From Candidatus Cryptobacteroides gallistercoris (lineage in GTDB: Bacteria; Bacteroidota; Bacteroidia; Bacteroidales; UBA932), in assembly GCA_017694835.1 (NCBI GenBank), contig JADIMJ010000047.1, forward strand, positions 1 to 64,000: a DNA stretch of 64,000 nt, read 5' to 3'. This document shows, in pieces, positions 20,118 to 28,370 of this stretch. The stretch's first letter is position 1. Each line of letters starts with the position of its first letter. Both the position numbers and the translations under genes were made by a program. Under the pieces are notes generated by a model, which saw only the letters and a program-made list of their open reading frames with translations, did not search any database and was not told the origin of the DNA.

Positions 20118-20708
20118 TTAGGGGAGGCTAAGCCGCTTGTTATATGCCATTTCCAAATTATTAAAGATATTAAAACCTATATATGATTCTTTGTTGGGGA
20201 ATCTTGACCTATAATAGCAATTCCAATAACTAATCATTTGATTCTTAGTTCTATTAAAGAATTTTTCATTTTCTCCGATAAAACGAAGGTAGCTATCCAT
20301 ATTACACTCCAAATGCTTCTTCACATCGTATAAAATATTATCTACATATTCTCCTAATAGCTTAAAGCAAAATGGTATAGTCCAATATTCTGTGCAGGAG
20401 ATTAGGTTTTGTAGATGGCGTTGCCTTACAAAACCATTATTATGTCTTGTGAAAATACAGTCAAGAATATTTCTTTGTACTGCTGTCATATTGGACGGTG
20501 TCTGTTCTCTCATATATACCCGTTCTGGAATTGCTATATTCAAACCTCCAAGATTGACGATATAGTATCGGCTGCTTATATCATCATTTTTCATCCCAAG
20601 CATATCCAATACTCTCCGTACATCTTTTGCGAGATCCGGAGGAAATGAATTTAATATTTTATCCTTTTCATACATGGCATATAACGGGTGGCGTAAATGC
20701 CTCTTCAA
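20118..20708 (-). CDS. Hypothetical protein, AT-rich gene, no recognised family
   Basis: 196-aa uninterrupted ORF with much lower GC than the flanks; no recognised motif. Confidence 0.6.
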   Translation of the reverse strand: MKRHLRHPLYAMYEKDKILNSFPPDLAKDVRRVLDMLGMKNDDISSRYYIVNLGGLNIAIPERVYMREQTPSNMTAVQRNILDCIFTRHNNGFVRQRHLQNLISCTEYWTIPFCFKLLGEYVDNILYDVKKHLECNMDSYLRFIGENEKFFNRTKNQMISYWNCYYRSRFPNKESYIGFNIFNNLEMAYNKRLSLP

Positions 20709-20888
20709 ATGTAATTAAAAAAAATCAGATTTCCTAACTAAAAATCAGATTTCACAGCGCAGATTTTGCAGCACTTGCATCCTTTTCTTCCCTTTTCCGG
20801 TTCTGATACAATCTTTTTGGCATTCAGGTTGATTTAAAACGAATCAGTAATGAAATTTGGCAAAAGTTTAAAAATTTCATATAAAATA

Positions 20889-20919
20889 TTTGGAATATTG
20901 TTTTAATTAATTACCTTTG
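20889..20919 (+). promoter_or_regulatory. Strong Bacteroidota-type promoter
   Basis: TTTG-N19-TACCTTTG. Confidence 0.75.
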
Positions 20920-20925
20920 TATCGG

Positions 20926-21012
20926 ACATATGAAAAATTTTTTTTCATGTCTATTTGTTAAGTTCGTTTTATATACAGGCCGGTTCCTTGGGGAGGGGAC
21001 CGGCTTTCTCTT
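20926..21012 (+). ncRNA. Candidate small RNA: two hairpins directly downstream of the promoter
   Basis: GACATATGAAAAATTTTTTTTCATGTC hairpin at the predicted transcript start, and GCCGGTTCC..GGACCGGC followed by TTTCTCTT at 20979-21012. Confidence 0.4.
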
Positions 21013-21032
21013 GTCATTTATCGGCTTAAACA

Positions 21033-21082
21033 GCATAACGGAAAATAGGGGCATCAACGGAAAATCGCATCAACGGAAAATC
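21033..21082. repeat. Three-copy 16-18-bp tandem repeat
   Basis: GCATAACGGAAAATAGGG, then two exact GCATCAACGGAAAATC copies. Confidence 0.9.
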
Positions 21083-21121
21083 CAAAGACATTTTGGCGCG
21101 GAGGCTGTTCATTTCTTGAGG

Positions 21122-21164
21122 CACGGCCGGTGGATATGTGAAATGGCCTCCCACCGGCCGCGCC
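21122..21164. repeat. REP-like palindromic repeat copy B
   Basis: CACGGCCGGTGGATATGTGAAATGGCCTCCCACCGGCCGCGCC; arms CGGCCGGTGG/CCACCGGCCG. Confidence 0.8.
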
Positions 21165-21273
21165 ATCTCCGTCATCTGCCTCTTCCTGCCTCATCTGCCT
21201 CTTCCCGGCTTTTCCTGCCCCCCTCTTCCTGGCGTCTCAGGCCTCCTCCGGAATCTGCCCGAAAGTTATTTTT

Positions 21274-21304
21274 TTTGTGCAATGGTGAAAAATTTGTAAC
21301 TTTC
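21274..21304 (+). promoter_or_regulatory. Promoter of the sugar transporter gene
   Basis: TTTG-N19-TAACTTTC, about 40 nt before the ATG at 21341. Confidence 0.6.
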
Positions 21305-21340
21305 GCAAATTTTGGAATCATAATTAATAATTAAAACATA

Positions 21341-22639
21341 ATGACAATGAGAAAAAATGGCAATCTGGTCGCAATCATCACGATGATTTTTCTCTTCGGA
21401 ATGATTTCTTTCGTGACGAATCTTGCGGCCCCTATCGGCGTAATCTGGAAACAGCAGCCGGGAATCGACGGTTCCAATGCCCTCGGAATGATGGGCAACA
21501 TGATGAACTTCCTCGCATATCTCTTCATGGGTATTCCGGCTGGCAGGCTCATCACCAGGATCGGTTATAAGAAGACGGCTCTTCTTGCTGTCGCCATCGG
21601 TTTCTTCGGCGTTCTGATTCAGTTCCTTTCAGGCATTGTCGGGACAGGCTCCACACTCGCGGGCCTTCCGGCGAACTGGTTCATCTATCTTTTCGGCGCC
21701 TTCGTTGCAGGCTTCTCCGTATGTATTCTCAATACAGTGGTGAACCCTATGCTCAATCTTCTGGGTGGCGGAGGAAAGAAGGGTAACCAGCTTGTCCAGA
21801 TAGGCGGTACATTCAATTCCCTGATGGGCACCATCACGCCTATGTTTGTCGGAGCCCTCATCGGGGCGGTTACCAAGGATACTGTCATTACTGACGTGAA
21901 TACCGTGATGTTCATAGCGATGGGGGTATTCCTGTTCACTTTCATAATCCTTGCCTTTGTTCCGATTGAGAACCCCCAGTCATCATCTGAAGGCGGTCCT
22001 GTCGAAAGCCCGTGGAAATACCGTCATTTCGTTTTCGGCGTAATCGCCATCTTCCTTTATGTGGGAGTAGAGGTGGGCATCCCGGGTACTCTCAATTTCT
22101 ATCTTTCGGATCCGAACGGAGGTGCCGGCCTTGACCCTGAGACAGCCGCTGCTACCGCAGGCTTTGTCGCCGGAACATACTGGCTTCTCATGCTCGTCGG
22201 CCGGTTCATCTCAAGCTTCATCAGCGGAGTGGTTTCCAGCCGTGTCCAGCTGAGCGTTGCTGCGGCAGTAGCTGCGGTGCTCATATTGTCCGCAATGTTT
22301 ATTCCGTCAACAGTCGTGACATCGATGCCTGTGTTCAAGGGTTCCGGCTTCGGCATAGAACAGGTTCCGCTTTCAGCCCTTCTTCTGGTGCTCTGCGGGC
22401 TCTGCACTTCTGTCATGTGGGGTACAATCTTCAACCTTGCCGTCGAGGGCCTCGGTTCCGCCACGGCTCTTGCTTCCGGAGCATTCATGATGATGGTTGT
22501 CGGCGGCGGTGTCCTTCCGCTTCTGCAGAATGCCATTGCGGATGCTGCCGGATATATGGTAAGCTATTGGGTGATAGTGGTCGCTGTCCTTTATATCTTC
22601 TGGTATGCGGCTCTCGGCTCAAAGGTAAGGACGGCCTGA
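21341..22639 (+). CDS. MFS sugar transporter (FHS/FucP-GluP-like)
   Basis: 12-TM; NTVVNPMLNLLGGGGKKGNQLVQIGGTFNSLMGTITP. Confidence 0.88.
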   Translation: MTMRKNGNLVAIITMIFLFGMISFVTNLAAPIGVIWKQQPGIDGSNALGMMGNMMNFLAYLFMGIPAGRLITRIGYKKTALLAVAIGFFGVLIQFLSGIVGTGSTLAGLPANWFIYLFGAFVAGFSVCILNTVVNPMLNLLGGGGKKGNQLVQIGGTFNSLMGTITPMFVGALIGAVTKDTVITDVNTVMFIAMGVFLFTFIILAFVPIENPQSSSEGGPVESPWKYRHFVFGVIAIFLYVGVEVGIPGTLNFYLSDPNGGAGLDPETAAATAGFVAGTYWLLMLVGRFISSFISGVVSSRVQLSVAAAVAAVLILSAMFIPSTVVTSMPVFKGSGFGIEQVPLSALLLVLCGLCTSVMWGTIFNLAVEGLGSATALASGAFMMMVVGGGVLPLLQNAIADAAGYMVSYWVIVVAVLYIFWYAALGSKVRTA

Positions 22640-22685
22640 TGCAATATTGCAGGATTTATAAGTGCAATATTGCCGGATTAATAAT
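22640..22685. repeat. Two 23-bp tandem repeats, each with a GCAATATTGC palindrome
   Basis: TGCAATATTGCAGGATTTATAAG / TGCAATATTGCCGGATTAATAAT. Confidence 0.85.
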
Positions 22686-22726
22686 GGCATGACGATATTA
22701 TAACAGCAAGATAATAGCAAGACGAC

Positions 22727-23698
22727 ATGAATACTGATATTTTAGAAAAGCCTTATGTGGTCGGCATTGACATAGGGGGCCAGACCACCAAGATGGGGAT
22801 TGTGGACATGAGAGGCCAGGTCCTCTCCCAGACAGTAATCCGCACGGACACTTATGATGACGTGAATCTGTATATTGATGAAGTCGCAGCTGCCCTTGAA
22901 AAGATTATCACGGAGTCTGCTTCCGAAGGGAAGATCCGGGGAATCGGAGTCGGGGCCCCGAACGGAAACTATTATACGGGCAACATAGAGAATGCGGTCA
23001 ATCTTGTCTGGGGAGCGGGAAAGATTCCGTTTGCCGAACTGCTTTCCAAAAGGACAGGGGGACTCAAGGTGGCCCTTACCAATGACGCCAATGCCGCCGC
23101 GGTGGGCGAAATGACCTACGGGGCAGCGAGAGGAATGAAGAATTTCATAATGATTACTCTCGGTACCGGTGTCGGAAGCGGCATCGTCATCAACGGGGAA
23201 GTCGTCTACGGACATGACGGCTATGCCGGAGAGCTCGGGCACACATGTGCCGTACGCCACAACGGCAGAGTCTGCGGATGCGGGAAGACCGGCTGTCTGG
23301 AGACATACTGTTCCGCGACCGGTGTCGCCCGTACTGCAAGGGAATGGCTGGACATGACCGACGAGCCGTCTGTATTGAGAAGCCTTGACAGCATTTCTTC
23401 AAAGGATGTGTATGAGGCAGCCAAGGACGGGGACAAGCTTGCCTTGAAGATATTTGATTTCACCGGCAAGATTCTCGGAGAGTCATTTGCGGATTTTGTG
23501 GCCTTCAGCGCTCCGGAGGCAATCGTTCTCTTCGGCGGTCTTGCAAGGGCCAAGGAATATCTGTATCAGCCGATAATGGACGCGATGAATGCCAACCTCC
23601 TTCATCTGTGGAGGAACAAGATCAAGATTGTCTTCTCGCAGCTGAAAGAATCGGATGCCGCTATCCTCGGCGCATCAGCCCTCGCATGGGAGCTGTAG
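22727..23698 (+). CDS. ROK family sugar kinase (glucokinase-like)
   Basis: VVGIDIGGQTTKMGIVD; TNDANAAAVGE; GELGHTCAVRHNGRVCGCGKTGCLETYCSATG zinc motif. Confidence 0.95.
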   Translation: MNTDILEKPYVVGIDIGGQTTKMGIVDMRGQVLSQTVIRTDTYDDVNLYIDEVAAALEKIITESASEGKIRGIGVGAPNGNYYTGNIENAVNLVWGAGKIPFAELLSKRTGGLKVALTNDANAAAVGEMTYGAARGMKNFIMITLGTGVGSGIVINGEVVYGHDGYAGELGHTCAVRHNGRVCGCGKTGCLETYCSATGVARTAREWLDMTDEPSVLRSLDSISSKDVYEAAKDGDKLALKIFDFTGKILGESFADFVAFSAPEAIVLFGGLARAKEYLYQPIMDAMNANLLHLWRNKIKIVFSQLKESDAAILGASALAWEL

Positions 23699-23751
23699 TG
23701 CCGGACGGACATCCTTTAATATAAGACAGTCTTTAATATAAATTGAATTGG

Positions 23752-23783
23752 CAGCCGGATTCCTCTTTAACGGGATCCGGCTG
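23752..23783 (+). terminator. Hairpin terminator after the ROK kinase gene
   Basis: CAGCCGGAT ... ATCCGGCTG; weak T tract. Confidence 0.5.
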
Positions 23784-23914
23784 TAATTGTATCCGGTTCT
23801 GGCCATTTTTTGCGGGCAGGCAGTTATATTTTCATGAATTTTAAAATTAAATTTAACCGGATTCCAAAAATTTTTTAACTTTAAATGTTTTTCCGGAAAA
23901 CTTCCGGATTGTAA

Positions 23915-25180
23915 ATGCTAAAACCTGACACAATGACGAAAAAGAGTTTTTTGCCTGCGATTGCCATAATGTTTGCGCTTTTCTTCATGATTGCATTCAT
24001 TACCGGTCTCCACAATCCTTTGGGAATAATCGTAAAATTCCAGTTCGGATTTTCAAATGCAGCCTCGCAGCTCGGCAATCTCATAAATTTTCTCGCATAT
24101 GCATGCATGGGCCTTCCTGCCGGATATATTCTGAAAAAATACGGGTATAAGGTATCTTCGCTGGTGGCTGTCAGCATAGGTATCCTGGGAGTGGGGACAT
24201 TCTGGCTGTCCGGCCTCCTGTCCAATTTCTGGGTATATCTTCTCGGGGCATTCATTTCGGGCTTTGCCGCCTGTATGCTCAATGCCGTGGTCAACCCGAT
24301 GCTGAATTCCATCGGACATGGAGGGAAAAAGGGCAATCAGCTCATCCAGTACGGAAACTCACTCAATTCACTTGCGGCGACATTCGTGCCTTTCTTCATC
24401 GGATGGCTGACAGGCCAGCATGCGAGTCATTCCATTTCCGACGCCAATCCTGCATTTTTCATAGCGCTCGGCGTCTTCGCCCTGGCATTCATCATAATCA
24501 TATTCACGAAGATTCCTGAGCCTGAAATGGACAATGAACTCTTGTCTGTCCCTCACAAGGACGGCATCTACAGCTGCTTTTCATTCAGGCATTTTGTACT
24601 CGGTTCAATTGCCGTGTTCGTATATATGGGAGTGGAAATCGGAATCGCGAACACCACCAATCTGTATCTTACACATGAAATAGGCCTGATGCCTGGAAAG
24701 GCGGGAGTCATTGTCAGTCTGTTCTGGTTCTTCATGTTCATCGGCCGTCTCGTGGGAGGATATCTCGGCTCCAGGTTTGCCAGCCATGACATGCTTTCAT
24801 TCGCCACATTCGGCACGATGATTCTTGTCATCATGGCCATCTTCACTCCTTCTGACCTGCTCGTGTCCTTCGGGGAAAGGATATTCACGGATATCCCGAT
24901 TAATGCAGTCTTTCTGATCATGACCGGCTTCTTCACTTCGGTGATGTGGGGAAATATCTTCAACATGGCAGTCGAGGGCCTCGGGAAATATACTTCTTCC
25001 GCCACCGGCTTCTTCATGTTCATGGTCTGCGGCGGAGGCATCCTGCCGGCCATCCAGGGCGCCATAGCAGACCTCATCGGATATATTCCGTCGTTCTGGT
25101 TCGTGCTCCTGTGCCTGGCATACCTGCTGTTCTATGCTTCGTCAGGCTATAAGAATGTCAACAGAAAGATTCCTGTATAG
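23915..25180 (+). CDS. MFS sugar transporter, paralogue of the 21341 gene
   Basis: NAVVNPMLNSIGHGGKKGNQLIQYGNSLNSLAATFVPFFIGWL; same fold and motifs as 21341..22639. Confidence 0.88.
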   Translation: MLKPDTMTKKSFLPAIAIMFALFFMIAFITGLHNPLGIIVKFQFGFSNAASQLGNLINFLAYACMGLPAGYILKKYGYKVSSLVAVSIGILGVGTFWLSGLLSNFWVYLLGAFISGFAACMLNAVVNPMLNSIGHGGKKGNQLIQYGNSLNSLAATFVPFFIGWLTGQHASHSISDANPAFFIALGVFALAFIIIIFTKIPEPEMDNELLSVPHKDGIYSCFSFRHFVLGSIAVFVYMGVEIGIANTTNLYLTHEIGLMPGKAGVIVSLFWFFMFIGRLVGGYLGSRFASHDMLSFATFGTMILVIMAIFTPSDLLVSFGERIFTDIPINAVFLIMTGFFTSVMWGNIFNMAVEGLGKYTSSATGFFMFMVCGGGILPAIQGAIADLIGYIPSFWFVLLCLAYLLFYASSGYKNVNRKIPV

Positions 25181-25222
25181 GGAAAGCCCGTCTTTGAATG
25201 CACCATAAAGACTCCGGGCGGT

Positions 25223-26560
25223 TCAGATTCTTGTCCCTTTCCAGCGGTTGCTCCAGAGGTACAGGCCGCAGATGACAAGCATCGACAGCCCGTAGGCTAT
25301 TTCTGCGAGCCAGCAGACGGCGACATCGGCCTTTGCCCAGGCAATCACTACGGTACAGAACATTACGTAGATTACCAGCGCGGACATTTCAAGCACGAAT
25401 GCCGTGCGGGTGTTTCCTGTGCCGGAGACAGCGTTGAAGCATATCAGTGCCGGGCATGTGAACAGATATGAGAAGCAGAGCACGAACAATGACGGCACCG
25501 AATCGGATATGAGGTCAGGCATGTCGGTGTATATCCGCAGCACATGTTCGGGGAATATGGCGAAGAGAACCGCCAGTATTGTCACCGGGATATATGCCAG
25601 CTTGATGACTCTTCTGATGAGGCGGGGCACAGAGTCCGTATGTCCTTCACCGATGAGGTTGCTGACCAGAGAGCTGCATGTGGATGCGAATGCAGAGACA
25701 AATACCCACAGGAAGCCGGAGATGCTTCTGATGAGATTAGAGATGGCCAGGGCGCGCTCTCCGATGTGCTCGACGAACATGAAGAAGATGAACCATGTCG
25801 ATACCGAAAAGAAATTCTGGATCATTGTCCATATCGACACTGTCAGGATGTACCTGAGTTTCTTCCAGCTGAATTTTATCCTTTTGTTCAGTCCGTATTT
25901 CGTGCAGTCTGTCATTGTCGCCGTGTAGACGATGAAGAAGATGAGGGAGACGAGTTCTGCGAGAGTCGAACCGATTGCAGCCCCTGCAATGCCGAGGGCG
26001 GGGAATCCGAGCTTTCCGAAGACGAGAATCCAGTTGAACACCACATTGGACAGGACCATCACAATGGAGTTGAGAGTAAGGGTCGCTGTCTGTGTCGTGC
26101 CGATGTAGAATGCCCTGAACATCACTGTCACAAAGGCGAATATGAGTCCGACGAGCCTCCATCGCACATAGTCCATTGCGGCAGCCGATATTTCGGGAGA
26201 TTCTATCAGAAGACCGAGCAGCCATGGGGAAAACAATTCCGACAGGAAGATGACAAGTACTGCCAGGCATATCAGGAAATAGACCCCGTGCCAGAAAATG
26301 TTGCCTGTCTCTGCATAGTTCCCTTCCCCGTTGCGCCTCGCTATGATGATCTGGGAGCCGACACCGAAGCCGAAGCCGGTGATGAAGATAGCCATGCAAT
26401 AGACCCCCGCAATGGCGGATGCGGCAAGCTCCACTTCTCCGACGCGGCCGAGGAATGCGGTGTCCGTCATCCCGAGCAGCTGTTCCATTATGAGGCTGAC
26501 CAGGATGGGCCATGCCACTTTCCAGATGTGGCTGTATGAGTAGTTCAATGTTTTTGTCAT
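25223..26560 (-). CDS. MATE family efflux transporter
   Basis: VAWPILVSLIMEQLLGMTDTAFLGRVGEVELAASAIAGVYC; start at MTKTLNYSYS. Confidence 0.93.
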   Translation of the reverse strand: MTKTLNYSYSHIWKVAWPILVSLIMEQLLGMTDTAFLGRVGEVELAASAIAGVYCMAIFITGFGFGVGSQIIIARRNGEGNYAETGNIFWHGVYFLICLAVLVIFLSELFSPWLLGLLIESPEISAAAMDYVRWRLVGLIFAFVTVMFRAFYIGTTQTATLTLNSIVMVLSNVVFNWILVFGKLGFPALGIAGAAIGSTLAELVSLIFFIVYTATMTDCTKYGLNKRIKFSWKKLRYILTVSIWTMIQNFFSVSTWFIFFMFVEHIGERALAISNLIRSISGFLWVFVSAFASTCSSLVSNLIGEGHTDSVPRLIRRVIKLAYIPVTILAVLFAIFPEHVLRIYTDMPDLISDSVPSLFVLCFSYLFTCPALICFNAVSGTGNTRTAFVLEMSALVIYVMFCTVVIAWAKADVAVCWLAEIAYGLSMLVICGLYLWSNRWKGTRI

Positions 26561-26580
26561 GGCTGGAATCAAATTCTTTG

Positions 26581-27600
26581 TCAAGGATTCATGCCGGTGA
26601 ACAGAGACATTGCTTCATCTATGTCCAGGGCGTCTTCAACTCTGAATTCCCCGCTGCGGCTGCGTATCAGGGAACTGAGGTGGGCTCCGGTGCCGAGGGC
26701 TTCTCCGAGGTCCCTGGCAAATGCCCTTATGTAGGTGCCTTTGCTGCAGGTGATTCTGACGAGGGCTTCCGGAAGATGCAGACTGGAGTTGTCGGTGACA
26801 TTTATCCTCAGGTTCCTCCTGTCTTCCCCGGCGTCTTCTCCTGATGTGCTCCGGCCTGCTCCGTTTAGTCCGGCGTCCGCAGCCTCTGCGGCAGGAGTTT
26901 TTCCTTCCGGATGGAATTCAAGCAGGGAGATGTCCGAGATGTTTATCCGTGCTGCACGGATGAGGTTCTCTGCGGCTGTGTCCATTGCCGCAGCAGTGCC
27001 TGCGGCAGGACTGATGCCGGCATTTCCGGGTGAGGAATGTCTTTCACGGTACAGTTTCCTCGCCATCTCGTATGCGCGGACTCCGTCCACGGATTTTGCC
27101 GAGAAAAGGGGGGCAATCTGCTCCTGTTCCCCAAGGAAATCCGGCAGAGCCTTCCTGACGGCTTCTTCCGTGACATGGCCGTATGGGTACATGCGGTCGA
27201 TTTCCTTTTCAAGGTCGTATGAAGGAGTAGTGGCGCCGAAAGTGATGCCGGCTATATATTCCTTGTCATGGCTCTGCAGCTCTTCCGCCTTCTTTGTCGC
27301 GTTCCCTATGCATACCAGAAGGACCCCGGTTGCCAGCGGGTCCAGGGTGCCGGCATGGCCGACTTTCAGATTCTTTTTTCTGAAATGGCGGGCGGCGGTG
27401 AATTTGAGCTTTCTGATCACATCCGCCGAGGTCCACCGGTAAGGCTTGTTCACCGGAACGATTATTCCTTCCGGATAATTGCCTATGTCATCAGACAAGA
27501 GGGGACAGAGACTTGCATCCTCTGTCCTCTCCGATTCTGTATCCGGCGGCATCCTCCTCAGGGATTCTGCCTCCAGGAATTTCCTGTCTGCTATGAGCAT
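26581..27600 (-). CDS. truB: tRNA pseudouridine(55) synthase TruB with low-complexity insertions
   Basis: NKPYRWTSADVIRKLKF; KVGHAGTLDPLATGVLLVCIGNATK; QIAPLFSAKSVDGVRAYEMAR; CSKGTYIRAFARDLGEALG. Confidence 0.95.
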   Translation of the reverse strand: MLIADRKFLEAESLRRMPPDTESERTEDASLCPLLSDDIGNYPEGIIVPVNKPYRWTSADVIRKLKFTAARHFRKKNLKVGHAGTLDPLATGVLLVCIGNATKKAEELQSHDKEYIAGITFGATTPSYDLEKEIDRMYPYGHVTEEAVRKALPDFLGEQEQIAPLFSAKSVDGVRAYEMARKLYRERHSSPGNAGISPAAGTAAAMDTAAENLIRAARINISDISLLEFHPEGKTPAAEAADAGLNGAGRSTSGEDAGEDRRNLRINVTDNSSLHLPEALVRITCSKGTYIRAFARDLGEALGTGAHLSSLIRSRSGEFRVEDALDIDEAMSLFTGMNP

Positions 27601-27630
27601 ATGTGTCTGTCCTCTTCCGGATGCGGCCGC

Positions 27631-28065
27631 TTATTTGCGCACCGGAATCTTGTCTATCCTTTTCTGGTGGCGGCCTCCTTCAAACGGCGTGTCCAGCCAT
27701 GCGGAGGTAATCACCAGGACTTCTTCAAAGGCAATGAACCTTGCCGGCATCACGAGCACATTGGCATTGTTGTGCTGCCTGACAAGTTCGCCGATTTCCC
27801 TGTTCCATGCAAGGCCGGCGCGGATGCCCTGATGCTTGTTGAGGGTCATCGCCATGCCGTTGCCTGTGCCGCACATTGCTATGCCGCAGTCTACTGTGCC
27901 GTTCTCGACGGCTTCGGCAAGAGGATGGGCCACATCAGGGTAGTCCATGCTTGCAGTGGAGTCTGTGCCGAAGTCCACTGTTTCGTATCCTTTCTGCTGC
28001 AGGGCTTCAATGAGTCGTGTCTTGTAGTCAAAGCCCGCATGGTCGCTGCAAAAGCCGATTTTCAT
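27631..28065 (-). CDS. rpiB: Ribose 5-phosphate isomerase B
   Basis: MKIGFCSDHAGFDYKTRLIEALQ; DCGIAMCGTGNGMAMTLNKHQGIRAGLAW; NNANVLVMPARFI. Confidence 0.95.
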   Translation of the reverse strand: MKIGFCSDHAGFDYKTRLIEALQQKGYETVDFGTDSTASMDYPDVAHPLAEAVENGTVDCGIAMCGTGNGMAMTLNKHQGIRAGLAWNREIGELVRQHNNANVLVMPARFIAFEEVLVITSAWLDTPFEGGRHQKRIDKIPVRK

Positions 28066-28101
28066 GATATGCTTCAGTTTTTATGATATGCTTCAGTTTT
28101 T
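28064..28101. repeat. Exact 19-bp tandem duplication overlapping the rpiB start codon
   Basis: ATGATATGCTTCAGTTTTT x2. Confidence 0.95.
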
Positions 28102-28124
28102 AGTCAAATTGTCTGTCAATGTGT

Positions 28125-28370
28125 TCAGTGTCGTCCGGAGTCTCTTTTTCTGGTCTGGAAGAACTGGACCATGTTGCTGACGGCAATGATGACGAGGACA
28201 ACCGCCATGAACCAGTCGAAATGGTCGCCGTTGCCGTCGATGATGCGGGATGTGTATATTGTCGCCACCCCGATTGCGAGCATGGCGATAATCAGCAGAG
28301 CCGCCTGCATCCAGGAGAATCTTGCCCTGTCTCTCTTTCCCGTGTTCCGGACCTTCTTTTCCTTGCTCAT
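28125..28370 (-). CDS. Small two-TM membrane protein, translationally overlapping gltX
   Basis: MSKEKKVRNTGKRDRARFSWMQAALLIIAMLAIGVATIYTS...WFMAVVLVIIAVSNMVQFF; ATGA overlap with the gltX stop. Confidence 0.75.
   Translation of the reverse strand: MSKEKKVRNTGKRDRARFSWMQAALLIIAMLAIGVATIYTSRIIDGNGDHFDWFMAVVLVIIAVSNMVQFFQTRKRDSGRH

Noticed and set aside
20930-21334. 134-aa + strand ORF upstream of the MFS gene
   Set aside because: Crosses two hairpins, the 16-bp array and palindrome B; low-complexity C-terminus; more likely non-coding.
25544-26539. 331-aa + strand ORF antisense to the MATE transporter gene
   Set aside because: Shadow ORF; low-plausibility composition (many C, H, D, E) and full overlap with a clear 12-TM transporter.
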